Positions 9,344-16,846 are shown, counted from the first letter of the stretch. The stretch: 64,000 nucleotides of DNA from Micromonospora ferruginea (GCF_013694245.2 NZ_CP059322.2:3913001-3977000); one strand, 5' to 3'. Program-made: numbers and translations. Notes: a model not told the origin generated them from the sequence alone.

Positions 9344-10107
9344 AGGGGTGTCACGTAGGCGCCGGTGATGCCGCCGTCCACGACGAACTGCGCGGCGGTC
9401 ATGAAGGAGGCGTCGTCGCTGGCCAGGAACGCCACCGCGGCGGCGATCTCGGTCGGCTCGCCGAACCGGCCCATCGGCACGTGCACCAGTCGCCGGGCGG
9501 CCCGCTCCGGGTCCTTGGCGAACAGCTCCAGCAGCAGCGGGGTGGCGACCGGGCCGGGGCAGAGCGCGTTGACCCGGATGCCCTCCCGGGCGAACTGCAC
9601 CCCCAGCTCCCGGGTCATCGCCAGCACCCCGCCCTTGCTCGCCGTGTACGCGATCTGCGACGTCGCGGCGCCCATCAGCGCCACGAACGACGCGGTGTTG
9701 ATGATCGAGCCCTTGCCCTGCCGGCGCATGTGCGGGATGACGTGCTTGCAGCACAGGTAGACGCTCGTGGTGTTGACCCGCAGCACCCGCTCCCAGGCGT
9801 CCAGCCCGGTGTCGAGGATGGAGTCGTCGTCGGGGGGCGAGATGCCGGCGTTGTGGAAGGAGACGTCCACCCGGCCGTGGCGGGCCACCACGCCGTCGAA
9901 GAGGTCGCGGACCGCCGCCTCGTCGGCCACGTCGGTGGCGACGAACTCCCCGCCGACCTCCTCGGCCGCGCGCGTGCCGGCGTCGGCGTCGATGTCCACG
10001 CAGACCACCCGGGCCCCCTCGGCGGCGAAGCGTCGCACGGTGGCCAGCCCGATGCCGCTGCCCGCGCCGGTCACCACCGCCACCCGGTCGGTAAGTCGTC
10101 CCTGCAC
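9340..10107 (-). CDS. Short-chain dehydrogenase/reductase (SDR)
   Basis: 255 residues, classical SDR. The nucleotide loop is TGAGSGIG (13-20), the catalytic triad S140, Y154 and K158 (YTASK), and the NAG motif sits near residue 86. Asp at the end of strand 2 (VCVDID) suggests NAD rather than NADP. I place the start at GTG 10107 because a strong GAGGAG at 10117-10122 is 9 bases upstream; the in-frame GTG at 10116 overlaps that GAGGAG and would have no spacing. Sandwiched between the aldehyde dehydrogenase and the amidotransferase, it could oxidise an alcohol intermediate, such as gamma-glutamylethanolamide, to the aldehyde. That role is inferred from context; the family's sequence alone does not fix the substrate. 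Confidence 0.9.
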   Translation of the reverse strand: MQGRLTDRVAVVTGAGSGIGLATVRRFAAEGARVVCVDIDADAGTRAAEEVGGEFVATDVADEAAVRDLFDGVVARHGRVDVSFHNAGISPPDDDSILDTGLDAWERVLRVNTTSVYLCCKHVIPHMRRQGKGSIINTASFVALMGAATSQIAYTASKGGVLAMTRELGVQFAREGIRVNALCPGPVATPLLLELFAKDPERAARRLVHVPMGRFGEPTEIAAAVAFLASDDASFMTAAQFVVDGGITGAYVTPL

Positions 10108-10112
10108 GATGA

Positions 10113-11468
10113 TCACTCCTCGGTGCCGATGAACACGTTCTTGACGTCGGTGAAGGCGTGCAGCGCGTCCGGACCCAGCTCCCGGCCGAGGCCGGAGCGC
10201 TTCATCCCGCCGAACGGGGTCCAGTAGCGCACCGAGGAGTGCGAGTTGACGCTGAGGTTGCCCGCCTCGACCGCGCGGGCCACCCGGACGGCCCGGCCCA
10301 CGTCCCGGGTCCAGATCGAGCCGGAGAGCCCGTACTCGGTGTCGTTGGCGAGCCGGATCGCGTCCGCCTCGTCGTCGAAGGGGAGCACCGAGACGACCGG
10401 GCCGAAGATCTCCTCGCGCCAGTGCCGGTCCGCCGGCGAGCCGGCGAGCAGCACGGTCGGGGGGTACCAGAAGCCGGGTCCGTCGGGGCGGGAGCCGGTG
10501 AACGCCACGTCCGCGCCGTCGACGTACCCGCCGACCCGGTCCCGGTGCGCGGCGGAGATCAGCGGGCCCATCTCGGCGGTCTCAAGGGCCGGGTCCTCCA
10601 CCCGGAACGCCCGCACGGCCGGTTCGAGCAGTTCCAGGAAGCGGTCGTACACCTGACGTTGGACCAGGATGCGGGAGCGGGCGCAGCAGTCCTGGCCGGC
10701 GTTGTCGAAGACCGACGACGGCGCGGTGGCCGCCGCCTTCGCCAGGTCGGCGTCGGCGAAGACGATGTTCGCCGACTTGCCGCCCAGCTCCAGCGTCACC
10801 CGCTTCACCTGCTCGGCGCAGCCGGCCATGATCCGGGTGCCGACCTCGGTGGAGCCGGTGAAGCAGATCTTGCGGACCGCCGGGTGGGTGACGAACCGCT
10901 CGCCCACCACGGCGCCCCGCCCGGGCAGCACGGTGAACACGCCCTCGGGCAGGCCGGCGTCGAGCGCCAGCTCGGCCAGGCGCAGCGCGGTCAGCGGGGT
11001 CAGCTCGGCCGGTTTGAGCACCACCGTGTTGCCGGCGGCGAGCGCCGGGGCGAACCCCCAGCCGGCGATCGGCATCGGGAAGTTCCACGGCACGATCACG
11101 CCGACCACGCCCAGCGGCTCGTGGAACGTGACGTCGAGGCCGCCGGGCACCGGGATCTGCCGCCCGGTCAGCCGCTCCGGCGCGCCCGCGTAGTAGTCGA
11201 GCACGTCGCGGACGTTGCCGGCTTCCCAGCGCGCGTTGCCGATGGTGTGTCCGGCGTTGCGCACCTCGAGCCGCGCCAGCTCCTCCAGGTGCGCGTCCAC
11301 CTCGGCGGCGAACCGCCGCAGCAGCCGCCCCCGATCCCCCGGCGCCACCTTCCGCCACCCCTCGAACGCGCCGGCCGCCCGCGAGACCACCGCGTCCACG
11401 TCACGCACCCCCGCGCCCGCCACCGCTCCCAGGCTCGCCCCGTCAACCGGCGAGATCACCTCTCCCAC
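10113..11468 (-). CDS. Aldehyde dehydrogenase family protein (AldC-like)
   Basis: 451 residues, NAD(P)-dependent aldehyde dehydrogenase. The general base is E227 in TLELGGK, the nucleophile C261 in NAGQDCC, the coenzyme motif VPWNFP (about 126-131), and FTGSTEVG (203-210) forms the NAD fold. GTG at 11468 is chosen because a purine-rich GGAGAGAGGGGG lies just upstream and the protein then begins (VGEVISPVDG) where ALDH homologues begin; an upstream in-frame ATG at 11519 would add 17 residues encoded inside an inverted repeat. Stop is followed after 5 bases by the SDR start, so the two are coupled. In a gamma-glutamylation pathway it would oxidise the gamma-glutamyl aldehyde to the acid, the step PuuC does in E. 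coli. M. tuberculosis aldC sits in the same arrangement (from memory). Confidence 0.93.
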   Translation of the reverse strand: MGEVISPVDGASLGAVAGAGVRDVDAVVSRAAGAFEGWRKVAPGDRGRLLRRFAAEVDAHLEELARLEVRNAGHTIGNARWEAGNVRDVLDYYAGAPERLTGRQIPVPGGLDVTFHEPLGVVGVIVPWNFPMPIAGWGFAPALAAGNTVVLKPAELTPLTALRLAELALDAGLPEGVFTVLPGRGAVVGERFVTHPAVRKICFTGSTEVGTRIMAGCAEQVKRVTLELGGKSANIVFADADLAKAAATAPSSVFDNAGQDCCARSRILVQRQVYDRFLELLEPAVRAFRVEDPALETAEMGPLISAAHRDRVGGYVDGADVAFTGSRPDGPGFWYPPTVLLAGSPADRHWREEIFGPVVSVLPFDDEADAIRLANDTEYGLSGSIWTRDVGRAVRVARAVEAGNLSVNSHSSVRYWTPFGGMKRSGLGRELGPDALHAFTDVKNVFIGTEE

Positions 11469-11481
11469 GCGCGCCCCCTCT

Positions 11482-11560
11482 CTCCGCGATCTTGCAGTTA
11501 CTGCCCCGACAAAAGCCACTCATGCCGCGATTCGCGGGCCGCAAGTGCAAGATCGCGGAG
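11482..11560. repeat. Palindromic element, GATCTTG family (copy 1)
   Basis: Perfect 15-bp inverted repeat: CTCCGCGATCTTGCA at 11482-11496 and its exact complement at 11546-11560, enclosing a 49-base loop. It fills most of the 103-bp gap between the glutamine synthetase homologue and the aldehyde dehydrogenase gene, inside the operon. Two other hairpins with the same GATCTTG ends lie at 37918 and 38042. It could attenuate transcription between the two genes, or be a REP/MITE-like mobile repeat. Confidence 0.8.
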
Positions 11561-11571
11561 GACTCGGGGGG

Positions 11572-12936
11572 TCAGAGGCGCTCGAAGCCACGCACCAGCT
11601 CCCAGTCCGTGACCGCGGCGTCGAAGGCGGACAGCTCGACCGTCGCGTAGTTGGCGTAGTGGGCGACCACCTCGTCACCGAACGCCTCCCGGGCCACCTG
11701 CGAGCCCTGCCAGAGGTCGAGCGCGTCGCGCAGCGTGGCGGGGACGCGCTCGGCGGCCGGGTCGTCGTACGCGTTGCCGGTGCACTCGTCCGCCAGCTCC
11801 AACTCGTGCTCGATGCCGTGCACCGCGCCGGCCACCAGCGCGGCGATCGCCAGGTAGGGATTCACGTCGGCGCCCGGGACACGGTTCTCCACCCGCATCC
11901 CCTGACCGTGCCCGACCAGCCGCAGCGCGCAGGTGCGGTTGTCGGTGCCCCAGCGCAGCGCGGTCGGCGCGAACGAGCCGGGCTGGTAACGCTTGTAGGA
12001 GTTGATGTTCGGCGCGAACATCAGGCTGAACTCGCGCATCGTGGCGAGCAGGCCGGCCAGCACCCGCTGCCCGGTCACGCTCAGGTGCGCCGGCCCGTCC
12101 CCCAGCATCGCCGACGAGCCGGAGGCGTCGCGCAGCGAGAAGTGGATGTGGCACGAGTTGCCCTCGCGCGCGTTCGGCTTGGCCATGAACGTGATCGACA
12201 TGCCCTCCTGGGCGGCGATCTCCTTCGCCCCGTTCTTGTAGACGACGTGGTGGTCGGCGCAGGCCACCGCCTCGTCGTAGCGGAACGCGATCTCGTGCTG
12301 GCCGAGGTTGCACTCGCCCTTCGCGCTCTCCGGGGTCAGCCCGGCGCCGGCCATCTCGGTGCGGATGCGACGCAGCAGCGGCTCGACCCGGGCGGTGCCG
12401 AGCAGCGAGTAGTCGACGTTGTACTGGTTGGCCGGGGTCAGCTCGCGGTAGCCGCGCCGCCACGCCTCCTCGTACGAGTCGCGGTAGAGCACGAACTCCA
12501 GCTCGGTCCCCGCGTACGCGGTCAGCCCGTGCGCGGCCAGCCGGTCGAGCTGCCGGCGCAGGATCTGCCGGGGCGAGGCGACCACCGGGCCGGAGCCGTC
12601 CAGCCACTCCAGGTCGGCCAGCACCATCGCGGAGCCGGGCTGCCACGGCGTCCGGCGCAACGTGTCCAGGTCGGGGCGCATGGCGAAGTCGCCGTAGCCG
12701 CGTTCCCAGCTCGACATCGCATAGCCGTCGACGGTGTTCATGTCCACGTCCACGGCGAGCAGGTAGTTGCAGCCCTCGCTGCCGTTCTCCACCACCTGGT
12801 CGAGGAAGAACGGCGCGTGGATCCGCTTGCCCTGCAACCGGCCCTGCATGTCGGTGAGGGCGAGCACCACCGTGTCGATCTCGCCCTCGGCGACGGCGAC
12901 CCGCAACTGCTCCAGGGAGAACGGCGTTCTACTCAT
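11572..12936 (-). CDS. glnA4: Glutamine synthetase-like gamma-glutamylamide ligase (GlnA4-like)
   Basis: 454 residues of the GS-I fold but of the divergent GlnA3/GlnA4/PuuA class, which ligates glutamate to amines using ATP. Metal/nucleotide-site residues are visible: E145 in ELEF, E208 and E215 (KGECN, GQHEI), and H263 in SCHIHFS. The adenylylation-loop region of true GlnA is not recognisable. GGAGG lies 8 bases before ATG 12936, which decides the start over an in-frame upstream codon. First gene of an operon with aldehyde dehydrogenase, SDR and gamma-glutamyl hydrolase. Family knowledge: Streptomyces GlnA4 acts on ethanolamine and GlnA3 on polyamines. The SDR, and the lack of an FAD amine oxidase (PuuB), favour an amino alcohol such as ethanolamine; that assignment is inference. 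Confidence 0.9.
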   Translation of the reverse strand: MSRTPFSLEQLRVAVAEGEIDTVVLALTDMQGRLQGKRIHAPFFLDQVVENGSEGCNYLLAVDVDMNTVDGYAMSSWERGYGDFAMRPDLDTLRRTPWQPGSAMVLADLEWLDGSGPVVASPRQILRRQLDRLAAHGLTAYAGTELEFVLYRDSYEEAWRRGYRELTPANQYNVDYSLLGTARVEPLLRRIRTEMAGAGLTPESAKGECNLGQHEIAFRYDEAVACADHHVVYKNGAKEIAAQEGMSITFMAKPNAREGNSCHIHFSLRDASGSSAMLGDGPAHLSVTGQRVLAGLLATMREFSLMFAPNINSYKRYQPGSFAPTALRWGTDNRTCALRLVGHGQGMRVENRVPGADVNPYLAIAALVAGAVHGIEHELELADECTGNAYDDPAAERVPATLRDALDLWQGSQVAREAFGDEVVAHYANYATVELSAFDAAVTDWELVRGFERL

Positions 12937-13024
12937 CAGGGGGCCTCCATCACCAAGGTCTACTGGCAAACCGGATCACCGTCAATGCCCCGGTGCGACC
13001 GGCGGCGAAACTCCAGGAGCGCAC

Positions 13025-14203
13025 ATGCGTCGTCGGATCGTCGCGGCCGTCGCCGCCGTCCTCGCGATCGGGCTGGGCGCCACCGACGCCCGCGCCGACC
13101 GGCAGCCCGTTCCCGGCCCGACGCGACCGGCCACCGACCCGGCGCCGCAGCCGGACCTGGTCGACCTGCGCCCGGCCGGCTTCGAGCGGCACGTCGACAG
13201 GCGGCCAACGGCCGGCTACGACCTGGCGAACCCGCGGGTGGTCGCGACCGGGCTGGCGGTGCCCTGGGGACTCGCCTTCCTGCCCGACGGCGGCGCCCTG
13301 GTCGCCCAGCGGGACCTCGGCACCGTCCTCCTGGTCCGCCCCGGCCGGCCCACCCGGCAGGTGGCGCGCATCGCCGACGTGGTCGCCGGCGGCGAGGCCG
13401 GCCTGCTCGGGCTCGCCGTCTCCCCCACCTACCGTCGGGACGGCTGGGTCTACGCCGCGTACACCAGCGCCACCGACATCCGCGTGGTCCGGTTCCGGCT
13501 GGCCCCGACGCCGGTCCCGCAGGTGCTGCTCGGCGGCATCCCCCGGGCAACCTCGCACGACGGCGGACGGATCGCGTTCGGCCCCGACGGCATGCTCTAC
13601 GCCGGCGTCGGCGACGCCGGGGTGCCCGCCCGGTCCCAGGACCTGACCAGCCGCAACGGCAAGATCCTGCGGATCCGCCCGGACGGCGGCGTGCCGGCGG
13701 ACAACCCGTTCCCGGGCTCGCCGGTCTACAGCTACGGCCACCGCAACGTGCAGGGCCTCGCCTGGGACCGGCACGGCCGGCTGTTCGCCACCGAGTTCGG
13801 CCAGAACACCTGGGACGAGGTGAACCGGATCCTGCCCGGCGGCAACTACGGCTGGCCGGTCGTGGAGGGCGTCGCCGGCGACCCCCGGTTCCGGGACCCG
13901 GTGGTCGTCTGGCCGCCCGCCCAGACCTCCCCGAGCGGCGCCGCGTTCGCCCGGGGCACGCTCTACGTCGCGGCGCTGCGCGGCACCCGGCTCTGGGCGG
14001 TGCCCGTCGACGCCGCCGGCGAGGTCGGCGTACCGGTGGCGGAGCTGGTCGGGACGTACGGCCGCCTGCGTACCGTCGCGGTCGCCCCGGACGGCGCGCT
14101 CTGGGTGACCACCAGCAACCGCGAGCCGCGCGGCGTTCCGCCGGCGGCCGACGACGACCGCATCCTCCGCTTCCCGCTCACCCACCGCCAACCTCAGCCC
14201 TGA
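13025..14203 (+). CDS. Secreted PQQ-dependent sugar (aldose) dehydrogenase-like protein
   Basis: 392 residues with an N-terminal signal peptide (RRR, hydrophobic core VAAVLAIGLG, cleavage likely after DARA). The mature part is a six-bladed propeller of the soluble glucose/aldose sugar dehydrogenase (YliI/Asd) family: VPWGLAFLPDG in blade 1, GLLGLAVSP, the SHDGGRIAFGPDG segment around the catalytic histidine, YSYGHRNVQGLAW and GGNYGWP. The catalytic motif in relatives is HNGG; here it is HDGG. PQQ synthesis genes are not in the window, so cofactor supply is unverified. ATG 13025 has CAGGAG 7 bases upstream. Divergent from glnA4 with an 88-bp shared upstream region, so co-regulation is possible, but the function looks unrelated. 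Confidence 0.88.
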   Translation: MRRRIVAAVAAVLAIGLGATDARADRQPVPGPTRPATDPAPQPDLVDLRPAGFERHVDRRPTAGYDLANPRVVATGLAVPWGLAFLPDGGALVAQRDLGTVLLVRPGRPTRQVARIADVVAGGEAGLLGLAVSPTYRRDGWVYAAYTSATDIRVVRFRLAPTPVPQVLLGGIPRATSHDGGRIAFGPDGMLYAGVGDAGVPARSQDLTSRNGKILRIRPDGGVPADNPFPGSPVYSYGHRNVQGLAWDRHGRLFATEFGQNTWDEVNRILPGGNYGWPVVEGVAGDPRFRDPVVVWPPAQTSPSGAAFARGTLYVAALRGTRLWAVPVDAAGEVGVPVAELVGTYGRLRTVAVAPDGALWVTTSNREPRGVPPAADDDRILRFPLTHRQPQP

Positions 14204-14236
14204 CCCGAAGGGATACGCGGACAGCCCGGCCCGGCG

Positions 14237-14488
14237 TCAGCCACGCGCCCGCGCCCAGGCCAGGAAGCGGCGGTGCAGGTCCGGCACGTGATCCGGGTTC
14301 AACCGGGCGAGGTGTTCGGTCGCCTCGGCCATCAGCCCGCCGAGGTGGAACAGCAGCCCGACGCGGTCACCCCGGTACTCGACGAGCAGCGACAGCCGCG
14401 CCGGCTGGCAGGGCCACTCCGCGCCACAGTTGCGGCACCGCCACAGCGGACGCGTCGGCACGTGCGGAATCCGCCGGCGACCCGTCAC
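14237..14488 (-). CDS. Small CxxC protein, hypothetical (A)
   Basis: 83 residues of unknown function. Near the N-terminus is RCRNCGAEWPC, a C-x2-C-x4-C cluster that could hold zinc, followed by a mostly helical stretch rich in Leu and His. The start GTG at 14488 overlaps the TGA of the upstream gene (GTGA), so the two are translated together. The partner protein carries a near-identical DCERCGEPWPC motif, suggesting ancient tandem duplication or two subunits of one complex. Proteins of this kind are often near XRE/DUF397 loci in actinobacteria (impression, not searched), as here. Confidence 0.7.
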   Translation of the reverse strand: MTGRRRIPHVPTRPLWRCRNCGAEWPCQPARLSLLVEYRGDRVGLLFHLGGLMAEATEHLARLNPDHVPDLHRRFLAWARARG

Positions 14489-14796
14489 CGCAGCCGGCGG
14501 GCGATCGCCCGCGCCTCGACCTCGGTGAGCGGCAGGAACCAGAGGAACCTCCGGACGATCTCGGGCGGCTCCGGTCCCTCGGCGCGGCCCCGCAGGTCCC
14601 GGATGGCGCCGCGCAGCAGGAAGGCCATCACCGGGATGAGCGCCGCCGGCCGGAGCTGATGCCGGGGGATGTCGCGCAGGGCCGGGCAGGGCCAGGGCTC
14701 GCCGCAGCGTTCACAGTCCCATGTCGGGTGGTAGCCGAGGTGTCCGCTGACGGTGAGCACGCCGCCCAGGCCGCTGTTCGTTTGCCACTCCTGCAC
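14485..14796 (-). CDS. Small CxxC protein, hypothetical (B)
   Basis: 103 residues with GTG at 14796; GAGGAG 6 bases upstream decides this start over a longer in-frame one at 14964. After a short variable N-terminus comes DCERCGEPWPC (about residues 28-38), the same C-x2-C-x4-C cluster as in the downstream overlapping gene. The remainder is helical, with a moderately hydrophobic stretch (LIPVMAFLLRGAI) and a basic C-terminus. No enzymatic motif is recognised. Divergent from the XRE regulator at 15029, with a dyad at 14911-14933 between them. Confidence 0.72.
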   Translation of the reverse strand: MQEWQTNSGLGGVLTVSGHLGYHPTWDCERCGEPWPCPALRDIPRHQLRPAALIPVMAFLLRGAIRDLRGRAEGPEPPEIVRRFLWFLPLTEVEARAIARRLR

Positions 14797-14910
14797 GTCA
14801 GGCTCCTCGTCGTCGGTGGAGAGGGCCGCCCGGTCCTGGTCGGGACCGGGCGGCCCCGGGCTGGAACCCGCCCGCGCTCGGCAGCGACGAGCGGATCCGC
14901 ATGCGTGACA

Positions 14911-14933
14911 GTCTGCTGAGCAGACCGTTACGG
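14911..14933. promoter_or_regulatory. Dyad between CxxC gene pair and XRE regulator
   Basis: GTCTGC-TGA-GCAGAC (14911-14925) is a perfect 6-bp inverted repeat with a 3-base spacer, immediately followed by CCGTTACGG (14925-14933), another short palindrome. It sits in the 232-bp divergent gap, where a regulator controlling both directions would be expected to bind. Candidate operator for the XRE protein at 15029; unproven. Confidence 0.4.
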
Positions 14934-15028
14934 TCGGAAGGCATCGAGCCTGGTCACGACGCACCTGTCAGAGCAGGGGCCGGCCAGCGAATGTCGAGCG
15001 AAGTTCGGGGCGGATCTGTGGAGGAGTT

Positions 15029-15829
15029 GTGGGAGAACCGACAGCGGAGTTGATCCGCGCACAGATCCGCCGGCTTCGGAATGCGGCAGGTCTGAATCAG
15101 GAGGAGTTCGGTCGGCTGGTCCACTACTCCGCCTCGATGGTGTCGGCCGTCGAGACCGGTGGTCGCCCGTACGACCGCCTCTTCCTGGCGCGCGCCGACG
15201 AGGTTCTGAACTCCGGCGGGCTGTTGGTGGCCCTGCTCAAGATGGCTGAGCGGGACGGTCTGCCGTCCTGGCTCAGACCGTGGCTGGAGGCGGAGCGCAA
15301 CGCGCGACAGCTTCGGTGCTTCCATCCGACGCTGATCCCGGCTCTGCTCCAGACCGCGAACTACGCACGCGCGGTGATCCGTTGCGACGATCTGCTGAGC
15401 GACGCCGAAATGGAGCGCCGGGTGACGGCTCGGATGGATCGCCAGGACGTCCTGCGGCAAGAGAACCCACCACAGCTCGTGGCCGTGTTCGACGAAGGCC
15501 TGCTGCACCGGCGCGACGAGAGCTTCCGTGGCCTGCTGGCCCAGCAGATCGAGCACCTGGTGGCGTGTGCGGAGCATCCCCACGTCAGCGTCCACGTGCT
15601 TCCGCTGCATGTCGGGCTGCACATCGGCATGTCCGGTCCGTTCACCCTGGCCCGAGGCGAGGAGGGCGGCTGGGTCGCCAGCATGGAATGTCAGCTCACC
15701 ACGAGTGTGATCGACGGCGACGCCGACGTGGCTACCCTTCTGTCGAGGTGGGAGATGATCCGGAGCGAAGCGTTGTCCCGCCGGCAGTCGCTCGAACTTC
15801 TGAAAGAGGTGGTGACGTCATGGACCTGA
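15029..15829 (+). CDS. XRE-family regulator with DUF5753 domain (Scr1-like)
   Basis: 266 residues. N-terminal helix-turn-helix (about 8-65): IRAQIRRLRNAAGLNQEEF then YSASMVSAVETG, a canonical XRE HTH. The C-terminal DUF5753 domain (about 80-260) has the usual LLQTANYARAVI, DEGLLHR, IEHLV, HVSVHVLPL and GLHIGMSGPF segments. A GGAGGAG 5-6 bases before GTG 15029 supports the start. Overlaps the following DUF397 gene by 10 bp, the standard actinobacterial regulator/partner arrangement. In Streptomyces, Scr1 is such a regulator and its DUF397 partner Scr2 modulates it, so the pair behaves somewhat like a toxin-antitoxin pair. A truncated paralogue of the C-terminal half follows at 16166. Confidence 0.93.
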   Translation: MGEPTAELIRAQIRRLRNAAGLNQEEFGRLVHYSASMVSAVETGGRPYDRLFLARADEVLNSGGLLVALLKMAERDGLPSWLRPWLEAERNARQLRCFHPTLIPALLQTANYARAVIRCDDLLSDAEMERRVTARMDRQDVLRQENPPQLVAVFDEGLLHRRDESFRGLLAQQIEHLVACAEHPHVSVHVLPLHVGLHIGMSGPFTLARGEEGGWVASMECQLTTSVIDGDADVATLLSRWEMIRSEALSRRQSLELLKEVVTSWT

Positions 15830-16014
15830 GCGACGCGACCTGGCACAAGGCGACCCGCAGTGGTAACACCGACTGCGTGGAGGTCGCCGACAACCTGCCG
15901 GGCGTGGTGCTGATCCGCGACACCAAGGACCGCGACGGCGGCACCCTCCACGTCACCCCGGCCTCCTGGCGCGCGTTCGTATCCCTGGCCAAGCAGTTCG
16001 ACCCGGTCCCCTGA
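15820..16014 (+). CDS. DUF397 protein (copy 1)
   Basis: 64 residues: a DLSDATWHKATRSG N-terminus followed by CVEVADN, GVVLIRDTKD and ASWRAFVSLAKQF, the hallmarks of DUF397. ATG at 15820 lies inside the 3' end of the XRE gene (10-bp overlap), so translation is coupled. DUF397 proteins are small partners of XRE/DUF5753 regulators. From residue 18 onward the DNA is almost identical to copy 2 at 16495, because this 3' part lies in a 295-bp direct repeat. Confidence 0.92.
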   Translation: MDLSDATWHKATRSGNTDCVEVADNLPGVVLIRDTKDRDGGTLHVTPASWRAFVSLAKQFDPVP

Positions 16015-16165
16015 TCCCCGCCTCCCCGTCGGTGGAACGCCATGGATGTCTCGCGGCCCTTTTGACACCCATGGTGTTCCACCGACCGCCGCGCAGCCCG
16101 GTCAGTGGAGCGCCATGGCTGTCTCATGTGCGTCTTGACGGCCATAGCGCTCCACCCACGCGCCC
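15871..16165. repeat. 295-bp direct repeat, copy 1
   Basis: Matches 16552-16846 without gaps at an offset of 681 bp; I see two differences (a/g at 16104 against 16785, c/t at 16133 against 16814). It spans the 3' two-thirds of DUF397 copy 1 plus two downstream hairpins, and stops abruptly at 16165 where the truncated regulator remnant begins. Confidence 0.93.
16030..16157. repeat. Two GGTGGA-ended hairpins behind DUF397 copy 1
   Basis: Hairpin A (16030-16084): CGGTGGAACGCCATGGATGTC pairs with 16064-16084 with two mismatches. Hairpin B (16104-16157): AGTGGAGCGCCATGGCTGTC pairs with the stretch ending at 16157, with a few mismatches. Both share GTGGAxCGCCATGG arms, so they are two members of one palindrome family side by side. 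They may terminate transcription of the XRE/DUF397 unit. Confidence 0.8.
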
Positions 16166-16508
16166 GCGAGTCACTGACGAGTCCTCGCTCCGCCGCCGAG
16201 ACGCCGTCATGGCCGAGCAACTCGCGCACCTGGTGCAGATGGCTGAGCTGCCCCACGTCCAACTGCACATCATTCCGGCCGATGCCGGTCTGCACGTCGG
16301 CCTGTCCGGGCCGCTGGCCCTGGCGCATCTGGCCGAGGGGGGCTGGGCGGGGCACATGGAGAATCAGCTCGCCGGCTCGGCCGTGGACGGCGAGGACGCG
16401 ACGTCAACGCTTCTGGCACGGTGGGAAGGGGTGCGCAGCGTAGCGTTGCCGCACGCCCTGTCAATCGCTCTGATCAAGGAAGTCGAGAGTCGGCATGGAC
16501 CTCAGTAA
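16166..16508 (+). pseudogene. Truncated XRE/DUF5753 regulator paralogue (C-terminal remnant)
   Basis: Only the last third of a DUF5753 regulator remains: from VTDESSLRRRDAVMAEQL through HVQLHIIPADAGLHVGLSGP to ALIKEVES, ending in TAA at 16506-16508. It aligns collinearly with residues from about 170 onward of the intact protein at 15029, but is clearly a diverged paralogue, not a recent copy. The HTH and first half of the domain are absent; homology starts right after the 295-bp repeat ends at 16165, so the 5' part was probably lost in the event that created the repeat. An ATG at 16209 could still start a short protein. It overlaps DUF397 copy 2 by 14 bp as an intact pair would. Confidence 0.82.
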
Positions 16509-16695
16509 CGCGATCTGGAAGAAGTCCACCCGCAGTGGAACGAGCGGCGGCGACTGCGTGGAGGTCGCCGACAACCTGCCGGGCGTGGTGCTGATCCGCG
16601 ACACCAAGGACCGCGACGGCGGCACCCTCCACGTCACCCCGGCCTCCTGGCGCGCGTTCGTATCCCTGGCCAAGCAGTTCGACCCGGTCCCCTGA
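16495..16695 (+). CDS. DUF397 protein (copy 2)
   Basis: 66 residues, starting at ATG 16495 inside the end of the truncated regulator. The first 19 residues (DLSNAIWKKSTRSGTSGGD) differ from copy 1; the remaining residues are identical because the DNA from 16552 lies in the direct repeat. It has therefore kept its own 5' end but acquired, or donated, its 3' end by gene conversion or duplication. Its natural regulator partner is broken, so it may now act with the regulator at 15029. Confidence 0.9.
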   Translation: MDLSNAIWKKSTRSGTSGGDCVEVADNLPGVVLIRDTKDRDGGTLHVTPASWRAFVSLAKQFDPVP

Positions 16696-16846
16696 TCCCC
16701 GCCTCCCCGTCGGTGGAACGCCATGGATGTCTCGCGGCCCTTTTGACACCCATGGTGTTCCACCGACCGCCGCGCAGCCCGGTCGGTGGAGCGCCATGGC
16801 TGTCTCATGTGCGTTTTGACGGCCATAGCGCTCCACCCACGCGCCC
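16552..16846. repeat. 295-bp direct repeat, copy 2
   Basis: Second copy of the segment at 15871-16165, 681 bp downstream, with two substitutions. It ends 12 bp before the stop codon of the convergent permease gene. Confidence 0.93.
16711..16838. repeat. Two GGTGGA-ended hairpins behind DUF397 copy 2
   Basis: Copies of hairpins A (16711-16765) and B (16785-16838). Hairpin B here sits 20 bp beyond the stop of the convergent permease gene, so the pair may serve as a bidirectional terminator. Confidence 0.8.

Noticed and set aside
11469..11571. Longer aldehyde dehydrogenase starting at ATG 11519
   Set aside because: The extra residues would be encoded by the loop and arm of an inverted repeat; the GTG at 11468 has a purine-rich ribosome binding site and matches the family N-terminus.
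15871..16846. The 295-bp direct repeat as an insertion sequence or transposon remnant
   Set aside because: No transposase, no terminal inverted repeats at its outer ends; it contains the end of a DUF397 gene, so a duplication or gene conversion explains it better.
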